A DNA stretch of 50,610 nt from an uncultured Sulfurimonas sp. (GCA_937900945.1 CALCGG010000137.1:1-50610), one strand, 5' to 3'; positions 17,154-27,142 are shown, counted from the first letter of the stretch. A program made the numbers and translations. The notes: generated from the letters alone by a model not told the origin.

Positions 17154-17845
17154 AAATTTCCTTGTAAATAATAATTGATACTGTATCGTAAATCTTCATC
17201 TAAATCCAGAATATTTGCCAACATCCATTCTAAATATCCTCTGTCACTCATACTAATTTCCTCGATATATCTTCCCACATACTTTCCAAACTCAAACTTT
17301 TGCATCAACACATTTTTAAAGCTAAGTTTGTACATCTGCTCTATTGTGGCTATATCCAACAGATAATCAAAAAGCAGTTTCACCACAAAAGCATCACCTA
17401 AAGCATGATGCGCACAAAGCTCTTCTTTTTCTTTTTTATACAGCTTTAACTCATATCTCAAGTGTTGCAAAGAAAAGCCGTCGCACTCTGGAATCAGATG
17501 TTTTGTTAGCTTTAAAGTATCAATCATTTTTCCTAGAAAGTGGAATCCGCTTGCTGCAAGTTTTTCTATATCAAACTTGATATTATGCGCTATCAGCGTG
17601 GTCGTTTCAAGGTTATTTTCTTGCAAAAATCTATATGCATCACTCTCTGTGAATTTAGACTTATTTTTTAGCATCTCGTTTGTTATATGGTGAATACTTG
17701 AAGCTTTTGGAGGTATTTTTTTACCTTCATTCACTATGTTATACAAAGTAGTAATTTCATCACCTTCCATTGCAACCAATCCAATGGAGATTATTTTGTC
17801 CTCACTTTCCAAGCCCGTTGTTTCAAGGTCAATAAATATCAGCAT
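17150..17845 (-). CDS. DnaQ-like 3'-5' exonuclease (DEDDh)
   Basis: A 231-residue protein with the three exonuclease motifs: Exo I FIDLETTGLE (Asp5, Glu7), Exo II HNIKFD, and Exo III HHALGDAF with the catalytic His of the DEDDh subclass. It could be the proofreading subunit epsilon of DNA polymerase III or a related repair or RNA-trimming exonuclease. The C-terminal extension (about 175-231) lacks an obvious polymerase-binding motif. It overlaps the neighbouring genes on both sides by 4-7 bases. Confidence 0.85.
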   Translation of the reverse strand: MLIFIDLETTGLESEDKIISIGLVAMEGDEITTLYNIVNEGKKIPPKASSIHHITNEMLKNKSKFTESDAYRFLQENNLETTTLIAHNIKFDIEKLAASGFHFLGKMIDTLKLTKHLIPECDGFSLQHLRYELKLYKKEKEELCAHHALGDAFVVKLLFDYLLDIATIEQMYKLSFKNVLMQKFEFGKYVGRYIEEISMSDRGYLEWMLANILDLDEDLRYSINYYLQGNL

Positions 17846-18402
17846 TTTGCCAGCCTAACCCGTTTGCATCTGGTACTAAGTAAAATAAAAGAGAGGTAAC
17901 CTGCTATAAGCGTAAAAGTAAATAACCAGTAAATGTTAAACCATTCAAACACACCTGTCATCTCGGTAAAAAGCAGAGTATAGGCTAAGGCTAAAATCAT
18001 TTGTGCTCCAACGAGCCATATAATCAGCATAAACCACCTTCTCCAAATTTTTACTAAATCTCCATAACCTATTTCCTGCAAAAACTCTTCATTCTGTGCA
18101 GACTTTGCTAAGGATTGACATGTCAAAAGCTTTAGTTCATACCCTGAATTACAACTGTTAAATATATATTTTATACTTCGAAACATTGCGATTAACAGTG
18201 CGCCGTTCCAACTGATTTGAAACCAAAATTTAAACAACTCGAAGAGTGCCATTAAATTTTGGGCATTTAATGTTGGCATTCCTAACCTAAAATATAAGAT
18301 AAACGTAATTATTAGAGATATTGCAGATGCTAAAAGCAAGCTGCAGAGAGTCAATCTCATGGACCATTTGAGCCATAAAAGGAAATAAAATCTAGTTATC
18401 AT
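17839..18402 (-). CDS. Uncharacterised four-helix membrane protein
   Basis: A 187-residue protein with four hydrophobic segments (about 15-38, 55-75, 122-143 and 150-175) and a short charged loop in the middle (residues 80-118). No family is recognised. It overlaps the 141-residue gene upstream by 4 bases and the exonuclease gene downstream by 7, so it is part of the same transcript. Its function cannot be inferred. Confidence 0.65.
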   Translation of the reverse strand: MITRFYFLLWLKWSMRLTLCSLLLASAISLIITFILYFRLGMPTLNAQNLMALFELFKFWFQISWNGALLIAMFRSIKYIFNSCNSGYELKLLTCQSLAKSAQNEEFLQEIGYGDLVKIWRRWFMLIIWLVGAQMILALAYTLLFTEMTGVFEWFNIYWLFTFTLIAGYLSFILLSTRCKRVRLAKC

Positions 18403-18824
18403 TTTTTATTGAATGGTACTAACATCTCATAGTAATGTTCAAGAGTCATAAAACTCTTTTCAAACCTGTAGCGAATAATAAATTCAACAATTTTATCTTT
18501 TAGTTCGACATCCACACTCTCAGCTCGGCCAAAATAGCCTAAAGATATATTTTTGCTTTTAACAACAGCATCTTTGTCATAGCCTATGGCAAGTATTTGA
18601 AGATATTTTCCCTCTTTGATTTCACCTAGATTTTCATTTAAAAGGGATGCACCGGAGAGGTTTATAGCCTTAAAATCAAAGAGTTCTGAGAAATAGTCTA
18701 CTTTTTTATTTATCCCTATTTCTATATACAGTTTTTCTAAAATTTTTAAATTTTCTTTTCTTGACATCTCATAACTGGAGATTTTACTTGTTATGTTTTT
18801 TAATCTATCTAAGGCTGAACTCAT
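18399..18824 (-). CDS. Uncharacterised cytoplasmic protein
   Basis: A 141-residue soluble protein with an N-terminal helical region (about 1-40) and a mixed alpha/beta remainder. No motif is recognised. It is the first gene of the minus-strand run that continues through the membrane protein, exonuclease and rsmD, and is divergent from murA across 129 bp. Confidence 0.65.
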   Translation of the reverse strand: MSSALDRLKNITSKISSYEMSRKENLKILEKLYIEIGINKKVDYFSELFDFKAINLSGASLLNENLGEIKEGKYLQILAIGYDKDAVVKSKNISLGYFGRAESVDVELKDKIVEFIIRYRFEKSFMTLEHYYEMLVPFNKK

Positions 18825-18921
18825 CCCAATATCCTGTTTCTATAATGTCAAAAGTATACCAAAAAAAGTATAATTTAATTTTATTGGGAAAACTGCTTAA
18901 CTACTTAATACAAATATCTGA

Positions 18922-18927
18922 TATAAT
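18922..18927 (+). promoter_or_regulatory. Candidate -10 box for murA
   Basis: A consensus TATAAT lies 27 bases before the murA ATG in an AT-rich leader. No clear -35 hexamer is seen; TTAACT at about 18897-18902 is the nearest weak candidate. Confidence 0.5.
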
Positions 18928-18953
18928 ACAAATAAAAAGAATAAAAGAGACTA

Positions 18954-20216
18954 ATGGATTACTTAAAAATACAAGGCATTAAATCACTAAGCGGAACTAT
19001 TAAAATTTCCGGTGCAAAGAATGCTTCGCTTCCTCTCATCGCCATGACCATATTGGCAAAAAACAGTGTTAGTATAAAAAATCTACCTGATGTTGCGGAT
19101 ATAAAAACTCTTTTAAAACTTCTGGCAAATCTTGGTACACACTGTGAATTTCAAAAGACAAAAGTGATTGTAGACACGTCCTCCCTCACTGAAACGAAAG
19201 CGACCTATGATATAGTAAAAACCATGCGTGCATCTATCTTGGTTCTTGGTCCTATTTTGGCCAGATTTGGGCACTGTGAAGTTTCGCTTCCCGGTGGTTG
19301 CGCTATAGGTCAAAGACCAATTGACTTGCACTTAAAAGCATTGGAACAGATGGGTGCAAAAATAGATATAAAATCAGGATATGTTCAAGCCACTGCACCC
19401 AATGGACTCAAAGGCTGTGAAATTATTTTTGATAAAATAACTGTAACAGGAACCGCAAATATTGTTATGGCAGCAGCTTTGGCAAAAGGCAACACTACCA
19501 TAACAAATGCAGCGAGAGAGCCTGAAGTTGTTCAGCTTTGCGAGATTTTAAACAAAAGCGGAGTAAAAATAGATGGTATAGGAAGTGCCATTCTGACTAT
19601 TCATGGAACATCCGGCAAACTTATTCATATAGATGAGTTCGCAATTATTCCTGACCGTATAGAAGCCGGTACTTACCTTTGTGCAGGGGCTATAACAAGA
19701 TCAGAACTAAAACTTAAAAATGTAAATGCCAAGCATCTTGGTGCAGTTATAGCTAAGCTTGAAGAGATGGGGAGCACTTTTACTATTACCAAAGACACCA
19801 TTACAATCCATCCATCAGAAATCATCAAACCGGTAAAAATTGTTACTCAAGAATACCCGGCATTTCCAACCGACATGCAGGCACAATTTTTAGCTCTGGC
19901 GACACAGGCTAACGGTGTTTCAATCATAGAAGAGAGACTGTTTGAAAATAGATTTATGCATGTGAGCGAACTTCAAAGAATGGGTGCAAATATTTCACTC
20001 AATGGAAATGTGGCAACTGTAAGCGGTCACAATCAACTTAGCGGAACGGATGTCATGGCAACTGATTTAAGAGCTTCAAGTGCATTAGTTTTAGCAGCAC
20101 TTGTAGCAGATGGCGAAACAAATATACATCGTATCTATCATCTAGATCGCGGTTACGATAATCTAGAAAAAAAACTCGAAGGTGTCGGAGCGAAAATACA
20201 AAGGCTAAAAGAGTAG
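18954..20216 (+). CDS. murA: UDP-GlcNAc 1-carboxyvinyltransferase MurA
   Basis: A 420-residue protein of full MurA length. N-terminal [15 protein letters not shown] carries the substrate-binding Lys and Asn; [15 protein letters not shown] includes the active-site cysteine (PEP adduct, fosfomycin target). [12 protein letters not shown] and [13 protein letters not shown] are the conserved C-terminal segments. It catalyses the first committed step of peptidoglycan synthesis in the cytoplasm. It is transcribed alone and ends at an 11-bp palindromic terminator. Confidence 0.98.
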   Translation: MDYLKIQGIKSLSGTIKISGAKNASLPLIAMTILAKNSVSIKNLPDVADIKTLLKLLANLGTHCEFQKTKVIVDTSSLTETKATYDIVKTMRASILVLGPILARFGHCEVSLPGGCAIGQRPIDLHLKALEQMGAKIDIKSGYVQATAPNGLKGCEIIFDKITVTGTANIVMAAALAKGNTTITNAAREPEVVQLCEILNKSGVKIDGIGSAILTIHGTSGKLIHIDEFAIIPDRIEAGTYLCAGAITRSELKLKNVNAKHLGAVIAKLEEMGSTFTITKDTITIHPSEIIKPVKIVTQEYPAFPTDMQAQFLALATQANGVSIIEERLFENRFMHVSELQRMGANISLNGNVATVSGHNQLSGTDVMATDLRASSALVLAALVADGETNIHRIYHLDRGYDNLEKKLEGVGAKIQRLKE

Positions 20217-20220
20217 AATT

Positions 20221-20260
20221 CTTGCAGTTTTGTAAAACTGCAAGTAGAGCTACTTTTTTT
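20221..20260 (+). terminator. Terminator between murA and hspR
   Basis: An 11-bp perfect palindrome (CTTGCAGTTTT at 20221-20231, AAAACTGCAAG at 20234-20244) is followed by a short GTAG/CTAC hairpin and a seven-T run. It fits an intrinsic terminator for murA. The first palindrome may also serve the convergent hspR transcript. Confidence 0.75.
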
Positions 20261-20630
20261 GAAATATAATCAGATCGTAGACACTTCTCTTTGTCACAAG
20301 TGCTTTTGCCGGGGAAACAGAGTGAGTATTTTTAGCTTTTAAAACCTCATGTCTAAGCTCTGCAATCTCCTGTTCCATATCATCAACATTATCTTTTAAT
20401 CTTAATATTATGTCAACACCTGCAAGATTTACACCAAGTTCACGGGTAAGCCTTAAAATCATTTTTATCTTATCTATATCTCTTTGTGAATACAGTCTAA
20501 TCCGACCGTTTGAGCGAGATGGGCAGATAAGATTTTCTCTCTCATACTGCCTAAGAGTCTGTGGATGAATATCTAATATCTTTGCAACTATACTTATCAA
20601 GTATACCGGTTCATCATACTGGTGTATCAT
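20250..20630 (-). CDS. hspR: Heat-shock repressor HspR (MerR family)
   Basis: A 126-residue MerR-type regulator. The N-terminal winged helix-turn-helix reads VAKILDIHPQTLRQYERENL with YSQRDIDKIKMI, followed by a coiled-coil dimerisation helix. This is the HspR layout. In Helicobacter and Campylobacter, HspR represses chaperone operons including its own with CbpA. Here it follows cbpA after 15 bases and a HAIR-like site precedes the pair. The recombination helicase that follows hspR in H. pylori is absent. Confidence 0.92.
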   Translation of the reverse strand: MIHQYDEPVYLISIVAKILDIHPQTLRQYERENLICPSRSNGRIRLYSQRDIDKIKMILRLTRELGVNLAGVDIILRLKDNVDDMEQEIAELRHEVLKAKNTHSVSPAKALVTKRSVYDLIIFQKK

Positions 20631-20645
20631 CTTATTATCTCCCTT

Positions 20646-21524
20646 TTATTCTTTTGGTAGTTTTTCTTTCATAAGCTCGACTAATTTTTCATCTAAATCT
20701 TCAACTTTAGGCAAAATAATATTTGCTCTCAAATGTAAATCACCGCGAACTTTAGTTTTACGGTTCATAGCACCCATCTCTTTTACACGAAATCTTTGCC
20801 CATTTTTTGTGTTTTGCGGTATTTTAAGTTTTATCTCTTTTTCTAATGTTTTAATAGCAATTTTTTCACCAAAGAGTGCTGCATAAAGAGGAACCTCAAA
20901 GCTTTTAATCAAATCATCACCATCTCTTACATACTCAGGATTCGATGCAACTGTAATCTTCAGGAACAAATCACCTGCTCGTCCGCCTTGAGCATGCCCT
21001 TTTCCTTTTACCCGCATCTTTTCTCCACTGTTTACACCGGCAGGGATTTTAATATCAAATCTTTCCCCGTTTACTGAAACAGAGTGCGAGCCACCGAGAA
21101 TAGAAACAATAAACGGAATTGTCACACTTGTTTCAATGTCAAGATTTGCCGGTTGTTGATGAGAAAATCCACCGCCGCCGAAACCGCCGCCAAATCCACC
21201 ACTGCCACCAAAGCCGCCGCCGGAGAACATACTTCTCAATATTTCGTCTAAATCTGCATTTCCACCGCCACTATGTGAACGGGAAAAATCATGAAAATTT
21301 TGTCCGCCAAACATGCTGTCACCATGCATATCGTACTTTGACTTCTTCTCTTTATCGCTGAGTATCTCATAAGCCGCATTTATCTCTTTAAATTTATCTT
21401 CAGCTTTTGGATCTTTGTTAACATCCGGATGATACTGACGTGCGAGTTTTCTATATGCTTTTTTTATCTCAGATTCGCTAGCATTATCTGAGATTTCTAG
21501 AGTTTCGTATAATGACTTAGCCAT
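20646..21524 (-). CDS. cbpA: DnaJ-family co-chaperone CbpA
   Basis: A 292-residue J-domain protein. Residues 1-70 hold the J domain with the HPD motif (YHPDVNKDP), then a Gly/Phe-rich linker made of GGFGG-type repeats (about 95-125), then two substrate-binding beta domains. The zinc-finger cysteines of canonical DnaJ are absent, which makes it CbpA type. It stimulates DnaK. It forms an operon with hspR, and the promoter lies about 40 bases upstream with an HspR site overlapping it. Confidence 0.93.
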   Translation of the reverse strand: MAKSLYETLEISDNASESEIKKAYRKLARQYHPDVNKDPKAEDKFKEINAAYEILSDKEKKSKYDMHGDSMFGGQNFHDFSRSHSGGGNADLDEILRSMFSGGGFGGSGGFGGGFGGGGFSHQQPANLDIETSVTIPFIVSILGGSHSVSVNGERFDIKIPAGVNSGEKMRVKGKGHAQGGRAGDLFLKITVASNPEYVRDGDDLIKSFEVPLYAALFGEKIAIKTLEKEIKLKIPQNTKNGQRFRVKEMGAMNRKTKVRGDLHLRANIILPKVEDLDEKLVELMKEKLPKE

Positions 21525-21559
21525 TTATTTGTCCTGAAATTTATAATTTATTAAGTGAG

Positions 21560-21589
21560 ATTATATCATAAGGGTTGAGTGGATGTCAA
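21560..21589 (-). promoter_or_regulatory. Sigma-70 promoter of cbpA-hspR
   Basis: On the minus strand TTGACA (21584-21589) and TATAAT (21560-21565) are both perfect consensus hexamers 18 bases apart, about 36 bases before the cbpA start. Such a strong promoter in this phylum suggests that control is by repression. Confidence 0.8.
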
Positions 21590-21594
21590 TCAAG
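21574..21594 (-). promoter_or_regulatory. HAIR-like HspR operator
   Basis: On the minus strand CTTGATT-N7-ACTCAAC matches the HAIR consensus CTTGAGT-N7-ACTCAAG at 12 of 14 positions with exactly the 7-base spacer. It covers the -35 hexamer and part of the spacer of the cbpA promoter, a position suited to blocking RNA polymerase. Confidence 0.75.
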
Positions 21595-21638
21595 GATTGT
21601 CGAATATTGTTGACTTCTTTTTTTAATAAAGTAGATTA

Positions 21639-21746
21639 ATTAAAATCAAAAGAGTGACGTAAATTCAAGGCGCATAGAAAGGAAGCGTACTAATGTACGT
21701 GACGAACGTAGCAACGCGGAAGTTACGTTGCTATTTTGATTTTAAT
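21639..21746. repeat. Palindrome-ended intergenic repeat, copy A
   Basis: A 108-bp element bounded by a perfect 13-bp inverted repeat (ATTAAAATCAAAA and TTTTGATTTTAAT). Inside are a second inverted pair (AGTGACGTAA / TTACGTTGCT) and a GCGTAC-TAAT-GTACGT hairpin. The right arm contains the purH stop codon, so on the minus strand the element forms the purH 3' end. It is clearly related to copy B at 30895-31035. Confidence 0.75.
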
Positions 21747-23277
21747 GTAAAAAGTGGCGAACTTCTGAGAAGTAAAGACTCATGCCAAATTCATTCGCAG
21801 CATCTATAATCTCATTATCTCTTATGCTTCCGCCAGGTTCGATTACACTCTTCACACCAGCTGCAGCTGCTGCATCTATGCTGTCACGGAAAGGAAAAAA
21901 TGCTTCAGATGCAAGTGCAGCACCTGTCACGTCAAGTCCCATATCTTTTGCTTTTTTAAGGGCGCACTGAGATGCATCAACACGGGAAGTCATCCCCATG
22001 CCAACCGCTACCATCGCTGAGTTTTTAACATAAACAACACAGTTTGACTTTGTAAGAGATGCTACTTTATAAGCTATCTCCATATCTTTTAACTCTTGTT
22101 CTGTCGCCGATTTTGTAGTCATAAGTTTTGCATTTTTCACTTCGTCGTTTGCCACTTTATCGGCATCCTGGTAGATAAAACCGCCATCAATATGTTTGAA
22201 GTCTTTAGTGTCATTTGCAAGTACCAACTTGTCACTTCCACACTCAAAGAGTTTGATACGCTTCTTTGCTGCAAAAACTTCTTGAGCCTCTTCTGTAATG
22301 CGTCCAGCAATAACAACTTCTATGAATATTTCATTTATTTTTTCTGCCAACTCTTTATTTACTATTCCATTTACAGCTACAACTCCGCCAAATGCAGACA
22401 CAGGGTCACATTTTAAAGCTTCCACATAACTCTCAAGCAGAGTATCTTTTATAGCAAATCCACATGGATTTCCATGCTTCGAGATACAAACAGCATTCTC
22501 ATCACCAAATGCGGCAGCTATTTTAACAGCACCATTCAAGTCATTAAGGTTGTTAAAGCTCGCTTCACCTTTTAATGTTTTAAAGTTGCTTGTGTAGTGT
22601 TTATCAAACTCATACAAAGCACCTTTTTGATGAGGATTTTCACCATAACGAGTGTTCATCACTTTGTTTCCGACTACAAACTGCTTCTCACCAAAACCAT
22701 CATTAAAACGGCTGTTCATGTAGTTAGCAATCATGCTGTCATAAGCTGCAGTATGCTCATATGCTTTTATCATAAAATTACGGCGAAATTCAACCGTATT
22801 TTTTTCGTTTTCTATAGCATCAATGACAGCTGCATAATCACTAACGTCAGTTACGATTATCACACTGTCGAAATTTTTTGCAGCGGAGCGAACCATGGCA
22901 GGTCCGCCGATGTCAATATTTTCTATGATATCTTCAAAATCATCAGTTTTTTCAATAGTCTCTTTAAACGGATAAAGATTTACACAAACCAAGTCTATCG
23001 CTTCAACACCCAGCTCTTTTGCCTGGTCTAAATGCGACTGTTTATCACGACGGTGTAATATACCGCCATGAACAAAAGGGTTTAAAGTTTTAACACGCCC
23101 TTCAAAACACTCAGGAAATTTTGTAACTTCATCAATCTCAATAGCTTTTACGCCATTATCGACCAGAATCTTATAAGTTCCGCCAGTTGAGATAATCTCA
23201 TAACCATTTTTTACTAAAGATTTACAAAAATCAACCACACCGTTTTTATCGCTTACACTTACTAATGCTCTTTTCAT
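21742..23277 (-). CDS. purH: Bifunctional AICAR transformylase/IMP cyclohydrolase PurH
   Basis: A 511-residue protein with full PurH length. The N-terminal MGS-like IMP cyclohydrolase domain contains [11 protein letters not shown] and [13 protein letters not shown]; the AICAR transformylase domain contains [14 protein letters not shown] and [11 protein letters not shown]. It carries out the last two steps of de novo IMP synthesis. It is monocistronic, its stop codon lies in the arm of an intergenic repeat, and it is divergent from the small Nif3-insert-like gene. Confidence 0.98.
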   Translation of the reverse strand: MKRALVSVSDKNGVVDFCKSLVKNGYEIISTGGTYKILVDNGVKAIEIDEVTKFPECFEGRVKTLNPFVHGGILHRRDKQSHLDQAKELGVEAIDLVCVNLYPFKETIEKTDDFEDIIENIDIGGPAMVRSAAKNFDSVIIVTDVSDYAAVIDAIENEKNTVEFRRNFMIKAYEHTAAYDSMIANYMNSRFNDGFGEKQFVVGNKVMNTRYGENPHQKGALYEFDKHYTSNFKTLKGEASFNNLNDLNGAVKIAAAFGDENAVCISKHGNPCGFAIKDTLLESYVEALKCDPVSAFGGVVAVNGIVNKELAEKINEIFIEVVIAGRITEEAQEVFAAKKRIKLFECGSDKLVLANDTKDFKHIDGGFIYQDADKVANDEVKNAKLMTTKSATEQELKDMEIAYKVASLTKSNCVVYVKNSAMVAVGMGMTSRVDASQCALKKAKDMGLDVTGAALASEAFFPFRDSIDAAAAAGVKSVIEPGGSIRDNEIIDAANEFGMSLYFSEVRHFLH

Positions 23278-23367
23278 TACGAACCTTGATATAAATTATT
23301 TTGAAATTTTATCCAATTTGAGTTTAGATAATGGTAAACTACAAAAAATTCATTTAAAGATTTCAAC

Positions 23368-23679
23368 ATGTACAAGCTAAATTACTTTGTTCCTATAGAG
23401 GCTAAAGAGAGTACAAAACAAGCTCTGTTTGACATAGGTGTCGGAAGATATGAGAACTATGAATGCTGCAGTTTTGAGACACTTGGAACCGGTCAATTCA
23501 AACCCATAAACAATGCAAACCCGCATATTGGCCAATTGGATAAAATAGAAAAAGTTCAGGAGTTTAAAGTTGAGATGATTTGCAATGCTGAGCTTATAAA
23601 AAAAGCTGTAGAAGTTTTAAAAGAAGTTCATCCTTATGAAGAAGTGGCTTATGAGGTTTTTAGGATGGAAGAGTTTTAA
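23368..23679 (+). CDS. Small protein resembling the Nif3/YqfO insert domain
   Basis: A 103-residue protein with KLNYFVPIEAKESTKQALFD near the start and VHPYEEVAYEVFRM at the end. The HPYEE segment and the overall pattern match the PII/CutA-like domain that is inserted in Nif3 (YqfO) proteins and also occurs alone in many bacteria. The biochemical role of the stand-alone form is not known; binding of a metal or small ligand is a guess. It is monocistronic. Confidence 0.8.
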   Translation: MYKLNYFVPIEAKESTKQALFDIGVGRYENYECCSFETLGTGQFKPINNANPHIGQLDKIEKVQEFKVEMICNAELIKKAVEVLKEVHPYEEVAYEVFRMEEF

Positions 23680-23683
23680 TATT

Positions 23684-23900
23684 TCTTCAATGCCGACCAA
23701 ACTTATGCGTCAGTTGCAACACCTGCAGAGCCAAAAAACAGCAAATAAATACCGTTAAGAAAATTCAACTGTTTGAACGAAGTGAGTTTTGAATTTTTAG
23801 GGATTTGTTTGCTGTTTTTTGGGAACCGGACGAATGTCCGGCTCGAAGCCGTTGCAAGAGTTTTTGATACTTTTTGCGAACAAAAAGTATGAGAGAAAGT
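23684..23900. repeat. Multi-hairpin intergenic element
   Basis: A gene-free stretch packed with inverted repeats. A 20-bp arm pair (23731-23750 with 23803-23822, one T-G pair) encloses AAAATTCAA (23760-23768) with TTGAATTTT (23789-23797). Then come CCGGAC/GTCCGG (23826-23841) and ATACTTTTTG/CAAAAAGTAT (23867-23890, loop CGAA). It lies between the ends of convergent genes (the Nif3-like gene and purL); the last hairpin could terminate purL. Confidence 0.65.
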
Positions 23901-23914
23901 ACGAAGAATTTAAA

Positions 23915-26131
23915 CTATATATCTCTCTCAATAACTCTTTTAAATGTATTAAAATAGTTATCCTGTAACTCTATCAAACTCATAGAAATATCGTTAACTT
24001 TGATAGAATCCCCACCAACAGTTCCGATTTTTTCTACAGCCATGCTTTCGTCTAACATAGCTTCAAAAGCTTCACAATTTTCAGGTTTAACTTCGATGAT
24101 AGCTCTACTCATAGATTCAGCGAAAATATCACGCTCATCTTCCACTGTCATCTCAACATCACAACCAATTCCAGAAGTTGCAGACATCTTAGCAAGGGCA
24201 ATGGCAACACCGCCAGAACTTGCATCTTTAGCACATTCTAGTAAATGCTTTTTATTACCTTCAATTACTAAGTCCCAAAGAGCTAACTCATTTTTGTAGT
24301 TTATTTCAGGAAGAGTACCGGCAACGGTATGACAGATCTCTTTCATATAAAGAGAACCGCCAAACTCTGACTTTGACTCACCCACTAGATAAAGGGCATT
24401 GCCCTCACCTTGAAAACTTGACATCAAAACATTGTTTTCATCATCATTTACACCGACTGTAGCAATTGACGGGGTCGGAAACACTGAAACACCGTTTGTT
24501 TCATTATAAAGAGAAACATTTCCGCCGATAACCGGAGTCGTAAGTTCAGAGCATGCTTCTTTAATACCTAAACAACCCTCAGCAAACTGCCACATAACTT
24601 CTGGATTTTCAGGGTTACCATAGTTTAAACAGTCAGTAATTGCAAGTGGTCTTGCACCGCTCATAGCAACATTTCTGCCACTCTCGATTACAGCTGCAGC
24701 AGCCCCGCCTTTAGGGTCTATGTAGCAGTAGCGGACATTACAGTCAGCGGACATGGCAAGAGCTTTTTTGTTCTCTTTTACACGGATAACGGAAGCGTCA
24801 AGCATACCGCCTTTTTTGATAGTGTTTGTTTGTACCATTGAGTCATACTGAGTGTAAATCCAAGATTTATCTACAACTTCCATAGACTTTGTTAGTTTCT
24901 CAAACGCATCCTGATTTGATACTTTTGCAAAATCATCTATGCTTACATGTGCAATATTGTCTAAATATTTAGGGCGGGTTGTTGGACGGTTTAAAACTGG
25001 TGCTTCTTCACTCACAGGGTCAACCGGAACTTCAGCACATTTTTCACCATGCCAGAAAAGTTCCATATTTCCAGTTGCAGTCACTTCACCGACAACAGCA
25101 GCATCTAAGTCCCATTTTTCAAAGATTTTGATAATCTCCGCTTCAGAACCTTTTTTTGCACAAAGAAGCATTCTTTCTTGAGACTCACTCAACATGAAGT
25201 CATATGGAGTCATATTTTCTTCACGGGCAGGAACTTTATCAAGGTGCATAATCATTCCTGAACCGCTTCTTCCAGCCATCTCAAATGAACTAGATGTAAG
25301 ACCGGCAGCCCCCATGTCCTGAATTCCGACAACATAGTCAGTTTTGAAAAGTTCCAAACACGCTTCAAGCAGAAGTTTTTCAGTAAACGGGTCCCCAACC
25401 TGAACAGTCGGACGAAGAGATTTTGATTCCTCTGTAAAACTATCAGATGACATAACAGCCCCGCCAAGACCATCACGACCAGTTTTTGCGCCAACATAGA
25501 TTACAGGATTTCCGATACCCTCAGCCTTGCCGTAAAAAATCTCATCCGATTTTGCGATACCAAGAGTAAAAGCATTTACAAGGATGTTACCGTTATAGCA
25601 CTCATCAAAACTTGTCTCTCCCCCAATAGTCGGAACACCCATACAGTTTCCATAACCGCCGATTCCCTCGGTTACACCGCGAACTAAATAACGTTGATGT
25701 TTTGAGATATCATCATCATTTAAGATATTACCAAATCTTAAAGCATTCAGGTTTGCAACAGGACGAGCGCCCATTGTAAACACATCACGCATAATCCCGC
25801 CAACACCGGTTGCAGCACCTTGGTAAGGTTCTATAAAACTTGGATGATTATGTGATTCCATCTTAAATACAGCCGCATAGCCATCACCGATATCAATAAC
25901 ACCGGCATTTTCACCAGGACCTTGAATAACCCAAGGAGCTTTAGTCGGGAAACCGCTCAAATGCACTTTAGATGATTTATAACTACAGTGTTCACTCCAC
26001 ATAGCAGAAAAAATACCAAGCTCCACCAAATTTGGCTCTCGCTTTAAAATCTCTTTGATATGAACATAATCTATTTGAGAAAGTTTATGGTTTGATAACT
26101 GTTTGTCAATATCTTGTAATTGTTGGCTCAC
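23915..26131 (-). CDS. purL: Phosphoribosylformylglycinamidine synthase II (PurL)
   Basis: A 738-residue protein, the small PurL type that works with separate PurS and PurQ. It shows [38 protein letters not shown], and [17 protein letters not shown], the ATP-binding and structural motifs of the family. It makes formylglycinamidine ribonucleotide in purine synthesis. purS and purQ are not nearby. It is 63 bases downstream of the greB-like gene. Confidence 0.97.
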   Translation of the reverse strand: MSQQLQDIDKQLSNHKLSQIDYVHIKEILKREPNLVELGIFSAMWSEHCSYKSSKVHLSGFPTKAPWVIQGPGENAGVIDIGDGYAAVFKMESHNHPSFIEPYQGAATGVGGIMRDVFTMGARPVANLNALRFGNILNDDDISKHQRYLVRGVTEGIGGYGNCMGVPTIGGETSFDECYNGNILVNAFTLGIAKSDEIFYGKAEGIGNPVIYVGAKTGRDGLGGAVMSSDSFTEESKSLRPTVQVGDPFTEKLLLEACLELFKTDYVVGIQDMGAAGLTSSSFEMAGRSGSGMIMHLDKVPAREENMTPYDFMLSESQERMLLCAKKGSEAEIIKIFEKWDLDAAVVGEVTATGNMELFWHGEKCAEVPVDPVSEEAPVLNRPTTRPKYLDNIAHVSIDDFAKVSNQDAFEKLTKSMEVVDKSWIYTQYDSMVQTNTIKKGGMLDASVIRVKENKKALAMSADCNVRYCYIDPKGGAAAAVIESGRNVAMSGARPLAITDCLNYGNPENPEVMWQFAEGCLGIKEACSELTTPVIGGNVSLYNETNGVSVFPTPSIATVGVNDDENNVLMSSFQGEGNALYLVGESKSEFGGSLYMKEICHTVAGTLPEINYKNELALWDLVIEGNKKHLLECAKDASSGGVAIALAKMSATSGIGCDVEMTVEDERDIFAESMSRAIIEVKPENCEAFEAMLDESMAVEKIGTVGGDSIKVNDISMSLIELQDNYFNTFKRVIERDI

Positions 26132-26194
26132 GATGGAATCCTAAAAATTGGTTTTTAAGTGGGGATTATATCTAATTAGAGGTAAAAAAGAATT

Positions 26195-26719
26195 TTAATG
26201 AAAAGAAAAATCAGCTTTTGTGCGAATATTTTTCTTTAAGGAGAAAATATTTTTATATTCTATTTCTAAAATTTCATACTCTTTTTTGGAATTTGGAAGC
26301 TGAATTTTAAACTCATCTTCAGCCTGTTTTCCTATCATAGCTCGAGCAAGAGGAGAATGGATAGAAATCAAACCATTTTCCGGTTCAGACTCTAAAACTC
26401 CACATAAAGTGTAAATCTCTTCTTCATCAGTGTCAAGGTTTAGTATTTTCACAGTGCTTCCAAAACTGACCCTTACATGCGGGAATGTTGAGGGGTCTAT
26501 GATTTGAGATTTTTGTATCATAGAGTTTAGATAGTAAAGCCTTCTGTCTATAAAACGAAGCTTCTCTTTTGCAGCGTGATAGTCGGCATTTTCGCTTCTA
26601 TCGCCCTGCGCTGCAGCTACCAATTTTTCTGAGGCAACTTTAGGTTTTTCAACTTCTAGCAAAAATTTAAACTCCTCAACTAAATAATCATACCCCTCAA
26701 GGCTCATTGGCTCATTCAA
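26195..26719 (-). CDS. greB: Transcript cleavage factor, GreB-like
   Basis: A 174-residue protein with the GreA/GreB coiled coil and FKBP-like C-terminus. The tip motif AAAQGDRSENADYHAAKEKL has the acidic residues (Asp, Glu) that enter the RNA polymerase channel, and DRRLYYLNSM favours GreB over GreA. It rescues backtracked RNA polymerase by stimulating cleavage of the transcript. It is followed by purL and preceded by a small unknown gene 9 bases upstream. Confidence 0.85.
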   Translation of the reverse strand: MNEPMSLEGYDYLVEEFKFLLEVEKPKVASEKLVAAAQGDRSENADYHAAKEKLRFIDRRLYYLNSMIQKSQIIDPSTFPHVRVSFGSTVKILNLDTDEEEIYTLCGVLESEPENGLISIHSPLARAMIGKQAEDEFKIQLPNSKKEYEILEIEYKNIFSLKKNIRTKADFSFH

Positions 26720-26728
26720 TCCTAACCC

Positions 26729-27055
26729 TTACTGATTAAATCCGACAATATAATATGTTTCTTTATTATCCAGTTTTTTTATTGTGACTTTAAATTTATC
26801 ACTAAAATGTTGAATTTTCTCATGTGCTTCCTGAGCAATTTCCGGACTTGGTGCTTCCACTTTTATTTTGAAAGAGTTTACTGAGTTTGACATAGCAACA
26901 AAAGAACCGTATACCTTCAATGCATCATGTAAATCCATAATATGTTTTTGAATTTTTTCATATCCAACTGTATTTGTCTCGATAGTTTTCAATTGGTCTA
27001 TTAGTGCATCGTTCGGTATATAACCAAGTTGTTTTAACATTGCATCTCTTTGCAT
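26729..27055 (-). CDS. Uncharacterised 108-residue protein
   Basis: A soluble alpha/beta protein of no recognised family. Residues 30-60 are helical (HIMDLHDALKVYGSFVAM) and residues 63-108 form beta-alpha-beta-like stretches ending in YYIVGFNQ. It is 9 bases ahead of greB and 115 bp divergent from the HDOD gene. It may be co-transcribed with greB. Confidence 0.65.
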   Translation of the reverse strand: MQRDAMLKQLGYIPNDALIDQLKTIETNTVGYEKIQKHIMDLHDALKVYGSFVAMSNSVNSFKIKVEAPSPEIAQEAHEKIQHFSDKFKVTIKKLDNKETYYIVGFNQ

Positions 27056-27100
27056 TCGTTTTCCTCAATTTGTAATTTGTTCAAAAATAATAACAGTTTT

Positions 27101-27142
27101 TTGTAAATATTCAGTATTATGTTTACAAGATTTCACTATAAT
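27101..27142 (+). promoter_or_regulatory. Candidate promoter with palindrome before HDOD gene
   Basis: A -10 TATAAT lies at 27137-27142. An inverted pair TTGTAAA (27101-27107) and TTTACAA (27122-27128), 14 bases apart, covers the -35 region and could be a regulator site. Confidence 0.4.

Noticed and set aside
22096-23031. Plus-strand frames of 106 and 144 codons inside purH
   Set aside because: They are antisense to conserved PurH motifs, and their composition (many Phe, Tyr, Cys) is that of reverse-strand shadows.
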